NCBI GenBank assembly: GCA_003021335.1
Contig: PXQL01000115.1
Span: 1-25,875, forward strand
Length of the DNA: 25,875 bases
From: Halobacteriales archaeon QH_10_67_13
GTDB lineage: Archaea > Halobacteriota > Halobacteria > Halobacteriales > Haloarculaceae
Direction: 5' to 3'
A model generated the notes under the pieces. That model made no database searches. It was not told the DNA's origin and was given only the letters and a program-made list of their open reading frames with translations. Shown here one piece after another: positions 15,653-23,599 of this stretch. The translations under genes were made by a program, and so were the position numbers. Numbering within the stretch: position 1 is the first letter of the stretch; each line of letters begins with the position of its first letter.

Positions 15653-16654
15653 ATGACCGGCGAAACGACCGACGCGCAGTCGGTCCGAATCGACCAGTAC
15701 CCGGATCCGGCCTGCAGTTACGTGATCGACGATGTTCCGACGGTCACGGGCGTCAACGACGCGTTCGCAACACAGCTCGGCACCGGTGTCGAGGGCGAGC
15801 CCGTCGCCCGAGCCTTCGAGTCGCTCGGACTATGCGTCCGTGGCGCCGGGCCGCCGTTCGCGGCCTGTCTTGAACACGGCGACACATTCCGCGTTCGACG
15901 CTCCCCGGGCGAGTCGGCCTACGTCGTCCAGACCGTCGCTCCCGAAGACGGGACGACCGGATTCCTGTTTTTCACCGCGACCGAGGACGAGCAATCCGGC
16001 GCCGGGCGACCGGACACGCTTGGGATCGATCACGTCGCGAGCGTCGTAAGCCACGACCTGCGCAACCCACTTGACGTGGCGAAAGCCCGCCTCCGGGCCG
16101 GACGGGAGCTCGGCGAGGAGGAACACTTCGAGCACGTCGCCCGCGCCCACGAGCGCATGGAGCGGATCATCCAGGATGTCTTGACCCTCGCCCGCGGCGA
16201 GGAGGTCATCGAACCCGACGAGGTGGTCGATCTCGCTGCGGTTGCGACCGCCGCCTGGGAGACCGTCGAGACCAACGGCGCCGCCCTGACGACCGAGGGC
16301 GACCTCCCGACGGCGACGGCCGACCCGGGCCGCGTCAGCCGGCTGTTCGAGAACCTGTTTCGCAACGCCGTCGAGCACGGCGCGCCCGACGGCGACCACC
16401 GGACGGTCACCGTCACGATCGGAACGCTCGCTTCTGAGGCCGACGGATTCTACGTCGCCGACGACGGCCCCGGGATCGCCCCCCCGGACAGGCCCCGGGT
16501 GTTCGAGCCGGGGTACAGCTCCGAGGACCACGGCACCGGGCTCGGGCTGGCAATCGTCGAGCAGATCGCTGACCTCCACGGCTGGTCGATCGCGGCGACC
16601 GGGAGCGCCGAAGGCGGCGCCCGGTTCGAGATAACCGGCGTCGAGTCGCCATAG
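15653..16654 (+). CDS. Cytosolic sensor histidine kinase (PAS-like, HisKA, HATPase)
   Basis: A 333-residue protein from ATG 15653. Residues about 10-110 look like a PAS domain (YVIDDVPTVTGVNDAFATQL). The phosphorylated His is H134 in VVSHDLRNPLDVAK. The ATP-binding domain has the N box (LFENLFRNAVEHG), G1 (DDGPGI), F-type segment (VFEPGYSSEDHGTG) and G2 (GTGLGLAIV). No membrane helix is present, so the signal is internal. The frame is open much further upstream, but the extra residues match nothing, and the PAS start fits ATG 15653. An HTH_10 regulator follows after 78 bases and a receiver protein after that; the latter is a natural candidate partner. Confidence 0.85.
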   Translation: MTGETTDAQSVRIDQYPDPACSYVIDDVPTVTGVNDAFATQLGTGVEGEPVARAFESLGLCVRGAGPPFAACLEHGDTFRVRRSPGESAYVVQTVAPEDGTTGFLFFTATEDEQSGAGRPDTLGIDHVASVVSHDLRNPLDVAKARLRAGRELGEEEHFEHVARAHERMERIIQDVLTLARGEEVIEPDEVVDLAAVATAAWETVETNGAALTTEGDLPTATADPGRVSRLFENLFRNAVEHGAPDGDHRTVTVTIGTLASEADGFYVADDGPGIAPPDRPRVFEPGYSSEDHGTGLGLAIVEQIADLHGWSIAATGSAEGGARFEITGVESP

Positions 16655-16702
16655 TCGCGGCTCGCACGGCCGCCGTTCCCGCTCGGGGAGACTCGCGGAA
16701 CG

Positions 16703-16714
16703 TTCTTTACGTTA
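16703..16714 (+). promoter_or_regulatory. TATA box of the HTH_10 regulator at 16733
   Basis: TTCTTTACGTTA is centred about 25 bases before the ATG, the spacing for a leaderless transcript, so this gene can be transcribed apart from the kinase. Confidence 0.5.
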
Positions 16715-16732
16715 CCCGCGGTACCGTCGGGC

Positions 16733-18262
16733 ATGGACGGACGGCTCGCCCGGGCCCCGATCGGCGTGCTCGAGCTCGCGCACGACGGGACGGTACGTGA
16801 GATCAACGACCGGGCCGCAGCCGTACTCGAGCTCGACTCAACCGTCGCTGGGCGGTCGGTCGGGTCGGTGTTTCCCGACTCCGTCGACGCGAGCGTCCCC
16901 CGCGCCGTCGCGGATCTTGAGGAACGCACCGTCGAGGAGTACTACCCGGCCCTCGGTCGGTGGCTTGAGGTCTCGCTCGTCGACGGCGAGTCAGTGTTAC
17001 TCTATATCGAGGACGTCTCCGAGCGCCACGACCAGACCCGTCAGATCGAACGGCTCCGGAACGATCTCGACCGGCTGACCGTCATCGACGGGCTCATCTC
17101 GGAGATCCTTGGCGAACTCGTCGACGCCTCAACCCGAGCGGAGATCGCCGAGACGATCTGTCGCCGGCTGGGTGAGACGGACATTTATGACTTCGCGTGG
17201 GTCGGCGAGCGCGAACTCGGGGACGACGGCATCGTCGCCCGAGCGGCCGCCGGCGCGACCGGGCGCACCTTCGAGCGGATCGAGGCCGCGCTCACGGCCG
17301 ACGACCCGATCCCCGAGGCCCGGGCGATCGAGACCGGGGAGCCGACGATCGTCCAGCCGCTCGGAGACGCCGCCGCGGTGCCCGAGGCGATCAGGCGCGC
17401 TGCCTTCGCCGACGGGCTCCAGTCGCTGCTCGCAGTGCCGCTCGTCCACGGCGCGAGCGTCTACGGCGTGGTCGGGCTGTACGCCGCCGATCGGGACGCT
17501 TTCTCTGAACGCGAGCGCGCAAGCTTCGAGACGGTCGGCGAGATGGCCGGCTTTGCGGTCAACGCCACTCGCCACCGGAACCTCCTGCTGTCGGATACGG
17601 TCGTCGAGCTCCGGCTGGGGATCGACGATCCTGCCGACCCGCTGGCCGCGGCCGGCGACGCGACCGCCTCGATCGAGGGGGTCGTCTCCCAGAGTCCGGG
17701 GCTGCTCTGCTATCTCGCCGTCGAGGGGGTTTCGGCGAGTACCACCGGCGACAGGCTCTCAACCCACGAGGGAACCGAGGCCGTCCGGATCATCGACGAC
17801 CGATCGGGGGGTGGCTCGCTCGAGGTCGAACTCGACGACGGGACGGTTCTCGGCCGGCTCCTCGACCGCGGCGCGACGATCAAGACCGGCGACATCGACC
17901 CGACCGGCGCCGAGCTCGTCGTTGACGTGCCCACAGAAGGAGACGTCCGCAGGCTCGTCGACGCGGTGACCCGCGAGTACGACGCGAGCGTCTTGGCGAA
18001 ACGCGAGCGCGACCGGGACGCGACCACCACCCGGGAGCTCCGCGAGGCTCTGGACGACCGGCTCACTGACCGCCAGCGGACGGCGCTGAAAACCGCCTTC
18101 CTCGCCGAGTACTTCCAGTCGCCCCGCGAGAGCACCGCCGAGGAGGTCGCGCAGGCGCTCGACATCACCGGGCCGACGCTGCTGTATCACCTCCGGGCCG
18201 CCCAGCGGAAGCTGCTGACCGAGGTGTTCGAGCCCGACGCCGACCGAAATGACCGTCGATGA
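16733..18262 (+). CDS. HTH_10 (Bat-type) regulator with PAS-like and GAF domains
   Basis: A 509-residue soluble protein. Residues 1-100 are PAS-like (IGVLELAHDGTVREINDRAA, VLLYIEDVSERH). A short coiled linker (QIERLRNDLDRL) leads to a GAF domain (about 125-285; DFAWVGEREL, LLAVPLVHGASVYGVVGLYA). The Bat-type middle domain covers about 290-435, and HTH_10 about 450-502 (LTDRQRTALKTAFLAEYFQ, TAEEVAQALDITGPTLLYHL). It is the third HTH_10 protein in the window, each with a different input part. It should regulate genes in response to an internal signal. It stands between a kinase and a receiver, but has no phosphorylation site itself. Confidence 0.85.
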   Translation: MDGRLARAPIGVLELAHDGTVREINDRAAAVLELDSTVAGRSVGSVFPDSVDASVPRAVADLEERTVEEYYPALGRWLEVSLVDGESVLLYIEDVSERHDQTRQIERLRNDLDRLTVIDGLISEILGELVDASTRAEIAETICRRLGETDIYDFAWVGERELGDDGIVARAAAGATGRTFERIEAALTADDPIPEARAIETGEPTIVQPLGDAAAVPEAIRRAAFADGLQSLLAVPLVHGASVYGVVGLYAADRDAFSERERASFETVGEMAGFAVNATRHRNLLLSDTVVELRLGIDDPADPLAAAGDATASIEGVVSQSPGLLCYLAVEGVSASTTGDRLSTHEGTEAVRIIDDRSGGGSLEVELDDGTVLGRLLDRGATIKTGDIDPTGAELVVDVPTEGDVRRLVDAVTREYDASVLAKRERDRDATTTRELREALDDRLTDRQRTALKTAFLAEYFQSPRESTAEEVAQALDITGPTLLYHLRAAQRKLLTEVFEPDADRNDRR

Positions 18263-18265
18263 ACA

Positions 18266-18274
18266 CTATTATAC
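18266..18274 (+). promoter_or_regulatory. TATA-like box of the response regulator
   Basis: CTATTATAC lies 36-44 bases before ATG 18310, just after the stop of the HTH_10 gene. It suggests the receiver gene has its own promoter with a short leader. Confidence 0.45.
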
Positions 18275-18309
18275 CCCGGTACTCGTAGAATACGGTAGAG
18301 AAAACGGTC

Positions 18310-18858
18310 ATGGGCGAGTCCGATTCGAGTCAGCCGCGTCCGACCGCGCTGATCGTCGACGACGAGAAGGAAGTCGCCGACGCCTATGCGCTCAGGCTGC
18401 GCGGGCTGTGCGAGATCGAGACGGTCTACAGCGGTCGGGCCGCCCTGGAGACGATCGACGACGAGGAGACCGATGTCGTGTTGCTCGACCGGCACATGCC
18501 GAGCATGTCCGGCGACGACGTGCTGGCCGCATTGGCCGATCGGGAGTACTACGGCCGGGTGGTTATGGTGACCGCGATCGACCCGGGGTTCGACGTGCTC
18601 GATATGCCCTTCGACGATTACCTGTGCAAACCGCTCGACCGCGAAGACCTTCGGGCGGCCGTCCGCCAGCAGACGGTCATCCTCGGCTACGAGACCCTCG
18701 GCGAGTATTTCAGCGTCGAGTCCAAGCGCCGGGTCATCGCCGCCGAGGTCCCTGCCGACGAGCGCGATCAACACGCCGCTGGGAAGCAGTTCGCCGAACT
18801 CCCGGACGGCTCCCGCGACCGCTCGGGAGGGTGTCGAAGTTGGGGTCAGCCCCCGTAA
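18310..18858 (+). CDS. Response regulator with receiver and HalX-type C-terminal domain
   Basis: A 182-residue protein. The receiver has the acidic pair D17-D18, the phosphorylated Asp D60 in VVLLDRHMP, Thr88 in VMVTAID, and Lys107 in LCKPLD, so it should be active. The C-terminal part begins like HalX (LGYETLGEYFSVESKRRVIA), a haloarchaeal domain of unknown mechanism that follows receivers. It then ends in a Gly/Ser/Arg stretch (DGSRDRSGGCRSWGQPP) unlike the usual charged helix, so the end may be diverged or shifted. The last 13 bases overlap the convergent membrane protein gene. The kinase at 15653 is the nearest candidate partner. Confidence 0.85.
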   Translation: MGESDSSQPRPTALIVDDEKEVADAYALRLRGLCEIETVYSGRAALETIDDEETDVVLLDRHMPSMSGDDVLAALADREYYGRVVMVTAIDPGFDVLDMPFDDYLCKPLDREDLRAAVRQQTVILGYETLGEYFSVESKRRVIAAEVPADERDQHAAGKQFAELPDGSRDRSGGCRSWGQPP

Positions 18859-19109
18859 TCGTGTCCCACGACGAGCGCGCCGACGTTCGCCGCGAGCAGC
18901 GCGGCGAGCGCCGCCGTCTCCCGGGTCGTCTCGACGCCGGCGGCCAGAAGCGACAGGTGGACGACCGGGAGCAGTACCGCGGCCCAGAAGCTGGCGCGCC
19001 TAACCGACGCGCCGAGCCGGCACTTTGCGCGGGCGAGTCGCCCCGCTGGTCGGCCGTCGGGCTCGTTTCTGCCGGCGCGGACGCGATCGGATCGGGTGCA
19101 TTGGGACAC
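18846..19109 (-). CDS. Small two-helix membrane protein
   Basis: The last 60 residues read ASFWAAVLLPVVHLSLLAAG and AALAALLAANVGALVVGHD, two hydrophobic helices after a basic stretch, then YGG-stop. This looks real, although no family is recognised. The start is uncertain: GTG 19109 gives 87 residues; the next in-frame start upstream would overlap the neighbouring gene. The stop overlaps the response regulator's end by 13 bases, tail to tail. Confidence 0.5.
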   Translation of the reverse strand: MSQCTRSDRVRAGRNEPDGRPAGRLARAKCRLGASVRRASFWAAVLLPVVHLSLLAAGVETTRETAALAALLAANVGALVVGHDYGG

Positions 19110-19159
19110 CTGTGGTAGGTCTGTCGCTGTCGTCGCCGTGTGTGGTTGCGCGTGGTCGC

Positions 19160-19525
19160 TCAACGGTACAGTCCGTCGGTGACCGATACGGTCCCGTTTC
19201 CGACCTCGATCAGTACCGCGTTCGACGGTCGGTCGTCGATTGTACAGCGTGCGACGCGGCGGTGGCCGCCGTCGAGGCTGGCGACGACGGTGTACGTTCC
19301 CGGGGCCAGTCGATCCGTCTCGCTGCGTCGCTCGGTCCAAGGCGGTACTCTCTCTAGGATCGTCTCGTCGTCGCGAACCTCGATCTGAAGGGTGTAGCGC
19401 CGCTCAACGTCGAAGTTCCGGACGTGCAGGTCCTCGCCGCGCGGGCCGGCAGTCGTGACCGGTGAGTTCCCGTCGTCGACTCGCTCCTCGCCCGTCTCGT
19501 CGGTGGCGTACGTTGGGGTGGGCAT
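19160..19525 (-). CDS. Hypothetical beta-rich protein
   Basis: A 121-residue acidic protein without signal peptide. It reads HVRNFDVERRYTLQIEVRDD, LAPGTYTVVASLDGG and AVLIEVGNGTVSVTDGLY, alternating strands and turns that resemble an Ig-like fold found in many haloarchaeal proteins of unknown role. The composition (many Asp/Glu, low Lys) fits a real haloarchaeal gene. It lies between a small membrane protein gene and the halocyanin gene on the same strand; gaps of 50 and 102 bases do not prove an operon. Confidence 0.65.
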   Translation of the reverse strand: MPTPTYATDETGEERVDDGNSPVTTAGPRGEDLHVRNFDVERRYTLQIEVRDDETILERVPPWTERRSETDRLAPGTYTVVASLDGGHRRVARCTIDDRPSNAVLIEVGNGTVSVTDGLYR

Positions 19526-19627
19526 CAGTACGATAACTGAGACGCCACACCCTCCTGGCCGTACTGGCTAGTAGTCGAGAGTGACCTGCTCGCGAGACAC
19601 CAGTTACACAGACGCTATATTGGCCGG

Positions 19628-20029
19628 TTACTCTTCGACGACGATCGCGCCGGCCATTCCCCGCGAGGCGTGTGGCTGGCAGATGTACTCGTAGGTTCCC
19701 GGGATCTCGAAGGTGTAGCTGTACTCGTGGCCCTCGTTGAACACCTCCGATTCGCCGGGCCAGTCGGCCCCCTCGGGCTGGTTCTGGACGTGGATGTTGT
19801 GATTGTCGGTCCCCCACTCCCAGGTGACAGTCGTCCCGGCCGAGACCTCGAGTTCCTCGGGTACGAACGCGGTCGGCTGATTCCTGGTGCCGGCCATCAC
19901 CGCGTTGTCGTCGCCTGATCCCGATCCCGATCCCGAGTCTGAGTCACCCGTACAGCCGGCGATCGCGGCGCCGAACGCCGCTGCGCCGCCGGCGAGCAGC
20001 ACCCGTCGCGTCGTCCGCGATCGATTCAT
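19628..20029 (-). CDS. Halocyanin-type blue copper lipoprotein
   Basis: A 133-residue electron carrier facing the outside of the membrane. The N-terminus (RRVLLAGGAAAFGAAIAGC) is a Tat lipoprotein signal with lipid-bearing Cys26, then a Ser/Gly linker. The copper site is visible: H77 in TDNHNIH, C117 and H120 in YICQPH, and M125 in RGMAG. The domain is single. A TATA box 25 bases before the ATG implies a leaderless mRNA, and a palindrome covers the likely transcription start. The electron partner is not in the window. Confidence 0.92.
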   Translation of the reverse strand: MNRSRTTRRVLLAGGAAAFGAAIAGCTGDSDSGSGSGSGDDNAVMAGTRNQPTAFVPEELEVSAGTTVTWEWGTDNHNIHVQNQPEGADWPGESEVFNEGHEYSYTFEIPGTYEYICQPHASRGMAGAIVVEE

Positions 20030-20032
20030 GCG

Positions 20033-20057
20033 ACAGATTTCCGATCTGTAATAATAA
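20033..20057 (-). promoter_or_regulatory. Halocyanin promoter with an operator-like palindrome
   Basis: The minus strand has TTTATTATTA at about 20048-20057, 25 bases from the ATG. ACAGAT-TTCCG-ATCTGT (20033-20049) is an inverted repeat between the TATA box and the start codon, where a repressor would block initiation. Confidence 0.5.
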
Positions 20058-20293
20058 ACCGACCGATGCCGGGCTGTCTCTCAACCGATCGTCGACACCC
20101 CGCACAGTCCTCGCGGGCACCCGGGAGGGCCGAGAATGGCCACGTCTGCTCTCCTCTTTTTGCGCCTTCCGAGGTTCGTCGCCGATCACGGGCCCGCCGC
20201 GGAGAGCTGTCCTCTCTCTTACGGGACGGCGATGGGTCCCAATCCGGCCCCGACTGCCAGATCGTTCCACCCGGGACCGCGTCACGGGTTGCA
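20058..20293. other. Divergent intergenic region between halocyanin and YbjQ-like genes
   Basis: Apart from the two promoters at its ends, I see no gene or repeat. Confidence 0.4.
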
Positions 20294-20315
20294 CCGCCGC
20301 GGCGGCTTTTTTATT
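20294..20315 (+). promoter_or_regulatory. YbjQ-like gene promoter beside a GC palindrome
   Basis: TTTTTTATT (20307-20315) lies 22-30 bases before ATG 20337, as for a leaderless transcript. The 12-bp perfect palindrome CCGCCGCGGCGG (20294-20305) is immediately upstream, and GGCGGC/GCCGCC (20301-20306, 20317-20322) brackets the TATA box. Confidence 0.55.
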
Positions 20316-20336
20316 GGCCGCCATGATAACCCGTCT

Positions 20337-20651
20337 ATGGATGTCGTCACCCCCGAGACGGTCCCCGGTCGGGAGATCGCCGAGTCGCTCGGTATCGCCC
20401 GCGGCAACACGGTCAAGGCCCGGAACGTCGGACGAGACATCACCCAGAGCATCAGGAACCTCACCGGCGGCGAGCTGAAGGCCTACTCGGAGCTTCTGAC
20501 CGAGGCCCGCGACGAGGCCCTCGAGCGGATGGTTGCGGATGCCGAGTCGATGGACGCCGACGCGATCGTCAACGTCCGCCTCGAGAGCTCCGAGATCGCA
20601 AACGGGGGATCGGAAGTCATCGCCTACGGCACGGCGGTCCGGCTGCGCTGA
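20337..20651 (+). CDS. YbjQ/UPF0145 (DUF74) family protein
   Basis: A 104-residue protein of usual family length. It reads MDVVTPETVPGREIAESLGI, ARGNTVKARNVGRDI, LTGGELKAYSELLTEARDEA and GSEVIAYGTAVRL, which match the family well. The family forms a pentamer-like ring of unknown function; a metal-binding role has been suggested only by name. The start is set by the TATA box 25 bases upstream. A membrane protein gene follows after 10 bases. Confidence 0.88.
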   Translation: MDVVTPETVPGREIAESLGIARGNTVKARNVGRDITQSIRNLTGGELKAYSELLTEARDEALERMVADAESMDADAIVNVRLESSEIANGGSEVIAYGTAVRLR

Positions 20652-20661
20652 CCGGGCTCGG

Positions 20662-21126
20662 ATGCGCGAGCGACACGATCCTGCACACGCCGGGGTCGTG
20701 GCCGGCCGCGTTGTCGGGCTGGTGACCGCCGCCCTCGCCGTCGCGCGGCTTCTCACCGCCCAGGAGGCGACCGTCGAGCAGTTAGACGCGATCGTCCGCG
20801 CCCTCGGAATCGATGTCGACGGCTTCGGGAGGGCCTACTTCTATCTCTCGGTCGCCGGCGTCGCCGTCACGCGGTACGCGCTCGCCTACGTCGTCGGGTC
20901 GCTCATCGGGGTCGCATACGACTGGCTCGGCGCCTCGACGGTCGGGCTCGTCGGTCTCGTCGTCGCCGTCGGGCTCCTCGACGGCGCGGTCGCCGCCATC
21001 GACGCGCGGAACGTCTGGATCGGAGCCGCCTACGTCCTCGCCTGGGTGTTCTATCTCCCCGTGTTCGCCCGGCTCCACGACGAGAGCCCCGACCGTGAGC
21101 GGCCCCGTCGGCTCGGCCGGGAGTGA
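20662..21126 (+). CDS. Multi-pass membrane protein of unknown function
   Basis: A 154-residue protein with about four hydrophobic helices: GLVTAALAVARLL, FYLSVAGVAVTRYALAYVVG, VGLVGLVVAVGLLDGAVAAI and WIGAAYVLAWVFYLPVF. The ends are charged. It starts 10 bases after the YbjQ-like gene, so they are probably one transcript, and the Nudix gene follows closely. No family is recognised. Confidence 0.65.
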   Translation: MRERHDPAHAGVVAGRVVGLVTAALAVARLLTAQEATVEQLDAIVRALGIDVDGFGRAYFYLSVAGVAVTRYALAYVVGSLIGVAYDWLGASTVGLVGLVVAVGLLDGAVAAIDARNVWIGAAYVLAWVFYLPVFARLHDESPDRERPRRLGRE

Positions 21127-21139
21127 CCCCGCCGACCGG

Positions 21140-21718
21140 GTGTCGGGAGCCCGGGCGAGCGAAAAGAGTGAGTTGTCGGCGCGACTCGGCCGGGACGTGA
21201 CCGAAGACGAGAACCCGTTCGTCGGGAAAGTAACCCAGAAGGCGATCCTGTTCGGCCCGGACGGAGACGTGCTCGTGACTTGCTCCGAAGGCGGGTGGGA
21301 ACCGCCGGGCGGGAAGTTCGAGTACGGCGAGACGATGGTCGGCGGTCTCCGGCGGGAGCTCCGCGAGGAACTGGGCCTCGACGGCCGCGTCGGCCCGCCG
21401 GTCGACGTGCTGTACGGCGGGTGGATCGACGGCGAGACCTACGACCCGATGGTCTCGGTGTTGTACCGGTGCGAGACCAACGAGCGCGCGGTGACGCTCA
21501 GCGAGGAACACGACGCCGCCGAGTGGGTTACCCCTGAGGAGGCGGCCGCCCGGTTCGGCGAGATGGCCGCCCGGATCGGCCGCGCGGTCGAGCGCGCTGC
21601 GGCGCTCGGGACCGATCCCCCGTTCGCGCCGGTCACCGACCCGTACGCCGACGCCGAACTCACCACCGAAGCGGTACTCGACAGCCTCGCGGAGCTGCGC
21701 GAGCGCGATCCCGAGTAG
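21140..21718 (+). CDS. Nudix hydrolase
   Basis: About 192 residues from GTG 21140; GTG 21095, overlapping the previous gene, is an alternative. The complete Nudix box is GKFEYGETMVGGLRRELREE followed by LGL, with all catalytic Glu present. It should split a nucleoside diphosphate linked to another group, using Mg2+; the substrate cannot be told. The N-terminal strand KAILFGPDGDVLVTCSEGG leads to WEPPGG before the box. The C-terminus continues about 50 residues beyond the usual domain (TDPYADAELTTEAVLDSLAE). Confidence 0.88.
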   Translation: MSGARASEKSELSARLGRDVTEDENPFVGKVTQKAILFGPDGDVLVTCSEGGWEPPGGKFEYGETMVGGLRRELREELGLDGRVGPPVDVLYGGWIDGETYDPMVSVLYRCETNERAVTLSEEHDAAEWVTPEEAAARFGEMAARIGRAVERAAALGTDPPFAPVTDPYADAELTTEAVLDSLAELRERDPE

Positions 21719-21855
21719 GCGGCTACGAGTGAGTCGGCCGACGCCGCGATTACGCTCGGTCGGTCGCCGGCCGGTAGAACGACTCCGGGCCGTGGTCGTC
21801 CTGCCAGGGGAATGCAAACAGCCGGCGGGCCGGACGACTCGGCCCCGGATCGGTC

Positions 21856-22257
21856 TCAGAACGGCGCCGAGGGGGCGGCGAGCTGCCGGCGCGTCTCGAG
21901 ACCGGCGCGGTACCGGTCGAGCAGCTCCGACCGGTGAGTCGGGCAGGCGATCACCGCGACGCCTCCGTCGGCGACGGAGACGACCGGCTGGGAGCCCGTC
22001 CCGGCGAGCCGACAGGCCGGACAGCGGATCCCGCCGGCAGGTCGGTGCTCGAACAGTTCGGCCGTCTCGGTCGTTGCGAACGCGCAGGCGGCGCGTAGCT
22101 CCTCGCGGTGTCGATCACAGCCCACGATCGGCAGCGTCAGGTGATCGGCGAGCAGGAAGGCCGTGCTCTCCCGCCCGCCCGCGGCGAGCGCGGCTCGACA
22201 GTCGGCACACTCGACGGGGATCTCGTCCGGCGGCCGGCCGGCGGGTGGCGGAGACAT
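21856..22257 (-). CDS. Small protein with two predicted zinc sites (CxxC/CxxH)
   Basis: A 133-residue protein from ATG 22257. It has two similar halves, each with a CxxC knuckle followed by CxxH: C17-C20 (VECADCRAAL) with C47-H50 (VGCDRHREEL), and C79-C82 (IRCPACRLAG) with C105-H108 (IACPTHRSELL). Two zinc ions are therefore likely. The second half of each unit reads as strand then helix. The family and role are unknown. The frame is open upstream, but the composition there changes to Arg-rich, out-of-frame-like sequence. Confidence 0.7.
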   Translation of the reverse strand: MSPPPAGRPPDEIPVECADCRAALAAGGRESTAFLLADHLTLPIVGCDRHREELRAACAFATTETAELFEHRPAGGIRCPACRLAGTGSQPVVSVADGGVAVIACPTHRSELLDRYRAGLETRRQLAAPSAPF

Positions 22258-22382
22258 CGGCGAACACGACCAGTAGGGCGGCCAGTCACCTAAACCGTCG
22301 GGTACCCGCCGACGCCGGCGTCCGCGGGCACAGCCGGTATGTCCCCAGCGATCCGAGCGGCCGCATACTCTTTCCGACACAC

Positions 22383-22823
22383 GTGATCGTCGCCTACCTC
22401 GTCGCGCGCCGGCTCGGCTGCTCGCTTTTCTGGACCGTGCTCGGCGCGGTGCTGCCGGACCTGATCGACAAGCCCCTCGGTCGGGTCGGCGAGACCGATC
22501 GGTACCACTCGATTGCACACTCGCTTCTGTCCGTGGCGATTGCTGCGCCGTGGACGCGCCGCGGCCGTGCCCTCCGCTCGCTCTGGCTCGGGTGGGCGAC
22601 CCACGTCGGCGCCGACGCGGCCGGGATGGCCGCGAACGGACGGCGCCTGGATATCGCCTTTCTTTTGTGGCCGATCGCCCGCGAGCGCCCCTACGCCGAG
22701 ATGCCCGACGATCTGGTGTTGCCCGGGACGGCGTCGTACTTTGCCTCTCGGTCGTTCGCCCTCGAGCTCGCGCTCTGGGGACTTGCGCTCGTCTCGGCGA
22801 CCGACCGCTCCGAGGGGGCCTGA
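22383..22823 (+). CDS. DUF457/YdjM-like membrane metal-dependent hydrolase
   Basis: About 146 residues from GTG 22383. The family start FPTHVIVAYLVARRLG is visible, then VLGAVLPDLIDKPLG, YHSIAHSLLSVAIAA, LGWATHVGADAAGM, and FLLWPIARERPY. These carry the His/Asp set (PDL, HS-HS, TH-AD) of the family, thought to be membrane-bound hydrolases of unknown substrate. The start is unclear: the natural start before LFPTH would be ATA at 22365, so GTG at 22383 or a further upstream codon must be used. Confidence 0.7.
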   Translation: MIVAYLVARRLGCSLFWTVLGAVLPDLIDKPLGRVGETDRYHSIAHSLLSVAIAAPWTRRGRALRSLWLGWATHVGADAAGMAANGRRLDIAFLLWPIARERPYAEMPDDLVLPGTASYFASRSFALELALWGLALVSATDRSEGA

Positions 22824-22910
22824 GTTCCTCGACGCGACGGCGCCGAACTCGCCGGGACCGCCCGCCTGCGACCGGTTGGGCGCCGCGGTCGACGCCCCAC
22901 CGTCGGGCTT

Positions 22911-23447
22911 TCACTCCCAGACGAGCCGCCACCGGCCGTCGTCGGTCGCGAGCAGCCACTCCCGGACGAGCTCTCCCCCGGAGCCGTCCCGGCGGGTGAG
23001 TGTCGCCCGCACGACGGCGTTTTCGCCGGCGATCGCGTCGAGTTCCGCCGAGAGTCCCTCCCCGTACAGCGGGAGGACGCTGGCCCCCAGGAAGCCGACC
23101 CGATCGACCAGCTGCTCATCGCCCAGGTTCTCCTCAACGACGGTGACGCCCTCAACCACGACAGTCCGGGCCTCGGTCCAGTAGCTCCGGTCCGTCTTGA
23201 GCCGCCGGTCGAAGGTGGAGGCGCTGTGGACGATGGTTGCGACTCCGTTGATAAACTCGTCAGCGTCACCGGCCCGGTCCGCGGCGTGGTAGTACCGCAA
23301 CACGACGGCCGCCGGGGCATCGGTCAGCGGGCTGGCGTCGCCGCCGGCCCCAACGCAGCCGGCTCCGCCGAGTGTCGCCGCGACGCCCGCCGCGAAGAAC
23401 TCTCGGCGCCGGATCTGTTTCCCACCGCCACCGGTCGTCCGGTTCAT
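22911..23447 (-). CDS. Tat-exported lipoprotein of unknown function
   Basis: A 178-residue protein. IRRREFFAAGVAATLGGAGC is a twin-arginine lipoprotein signal. The mature part (VVLRYYHAADRAGDADEFIN, GVATIVHSASTFDRR, then alternating strands and ending GRWRLVWE) resembles an NTF2-like cone fold, where a helix pair precedes a sheet; this is a fold guess only. It is convergent with the DUF457-like gene. The ATG at 23447 is chosen because the signal begins 12 residues later and the frame upstream is Arg-rich. Confidence 0.75.
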   Translation of the reverse strand: MNRTTGGGGKQIRRREFFAAGVAATLGGAGCVGAGGDASPLTDAPAAVVLRYYHAADRAGDADEFINGVATIVHSASTFDRRLKTDRSYWTEARTVVVEGVTVVEENLGDEQLVDRVGFLGASVLPLYGEGLSAELDAIAGENAVVRATLTRRDGSGGELVREWLLATDDGRWRLVWE

Positions 23448-23599
23448 CGTCGGGTTGCGCCCGGATTCGTCGGCCGCGGATACGAGTCTGTCGGTGTTCC
23501 GGCTCGGCACCCGAGACCGCGACAGCCGCGTTCGTCCCCAGTCGAGACTCCGCGTACAGTGCGAAACGCTTGTGCCGGGCTGGCGACTCAGTCCTCGGC

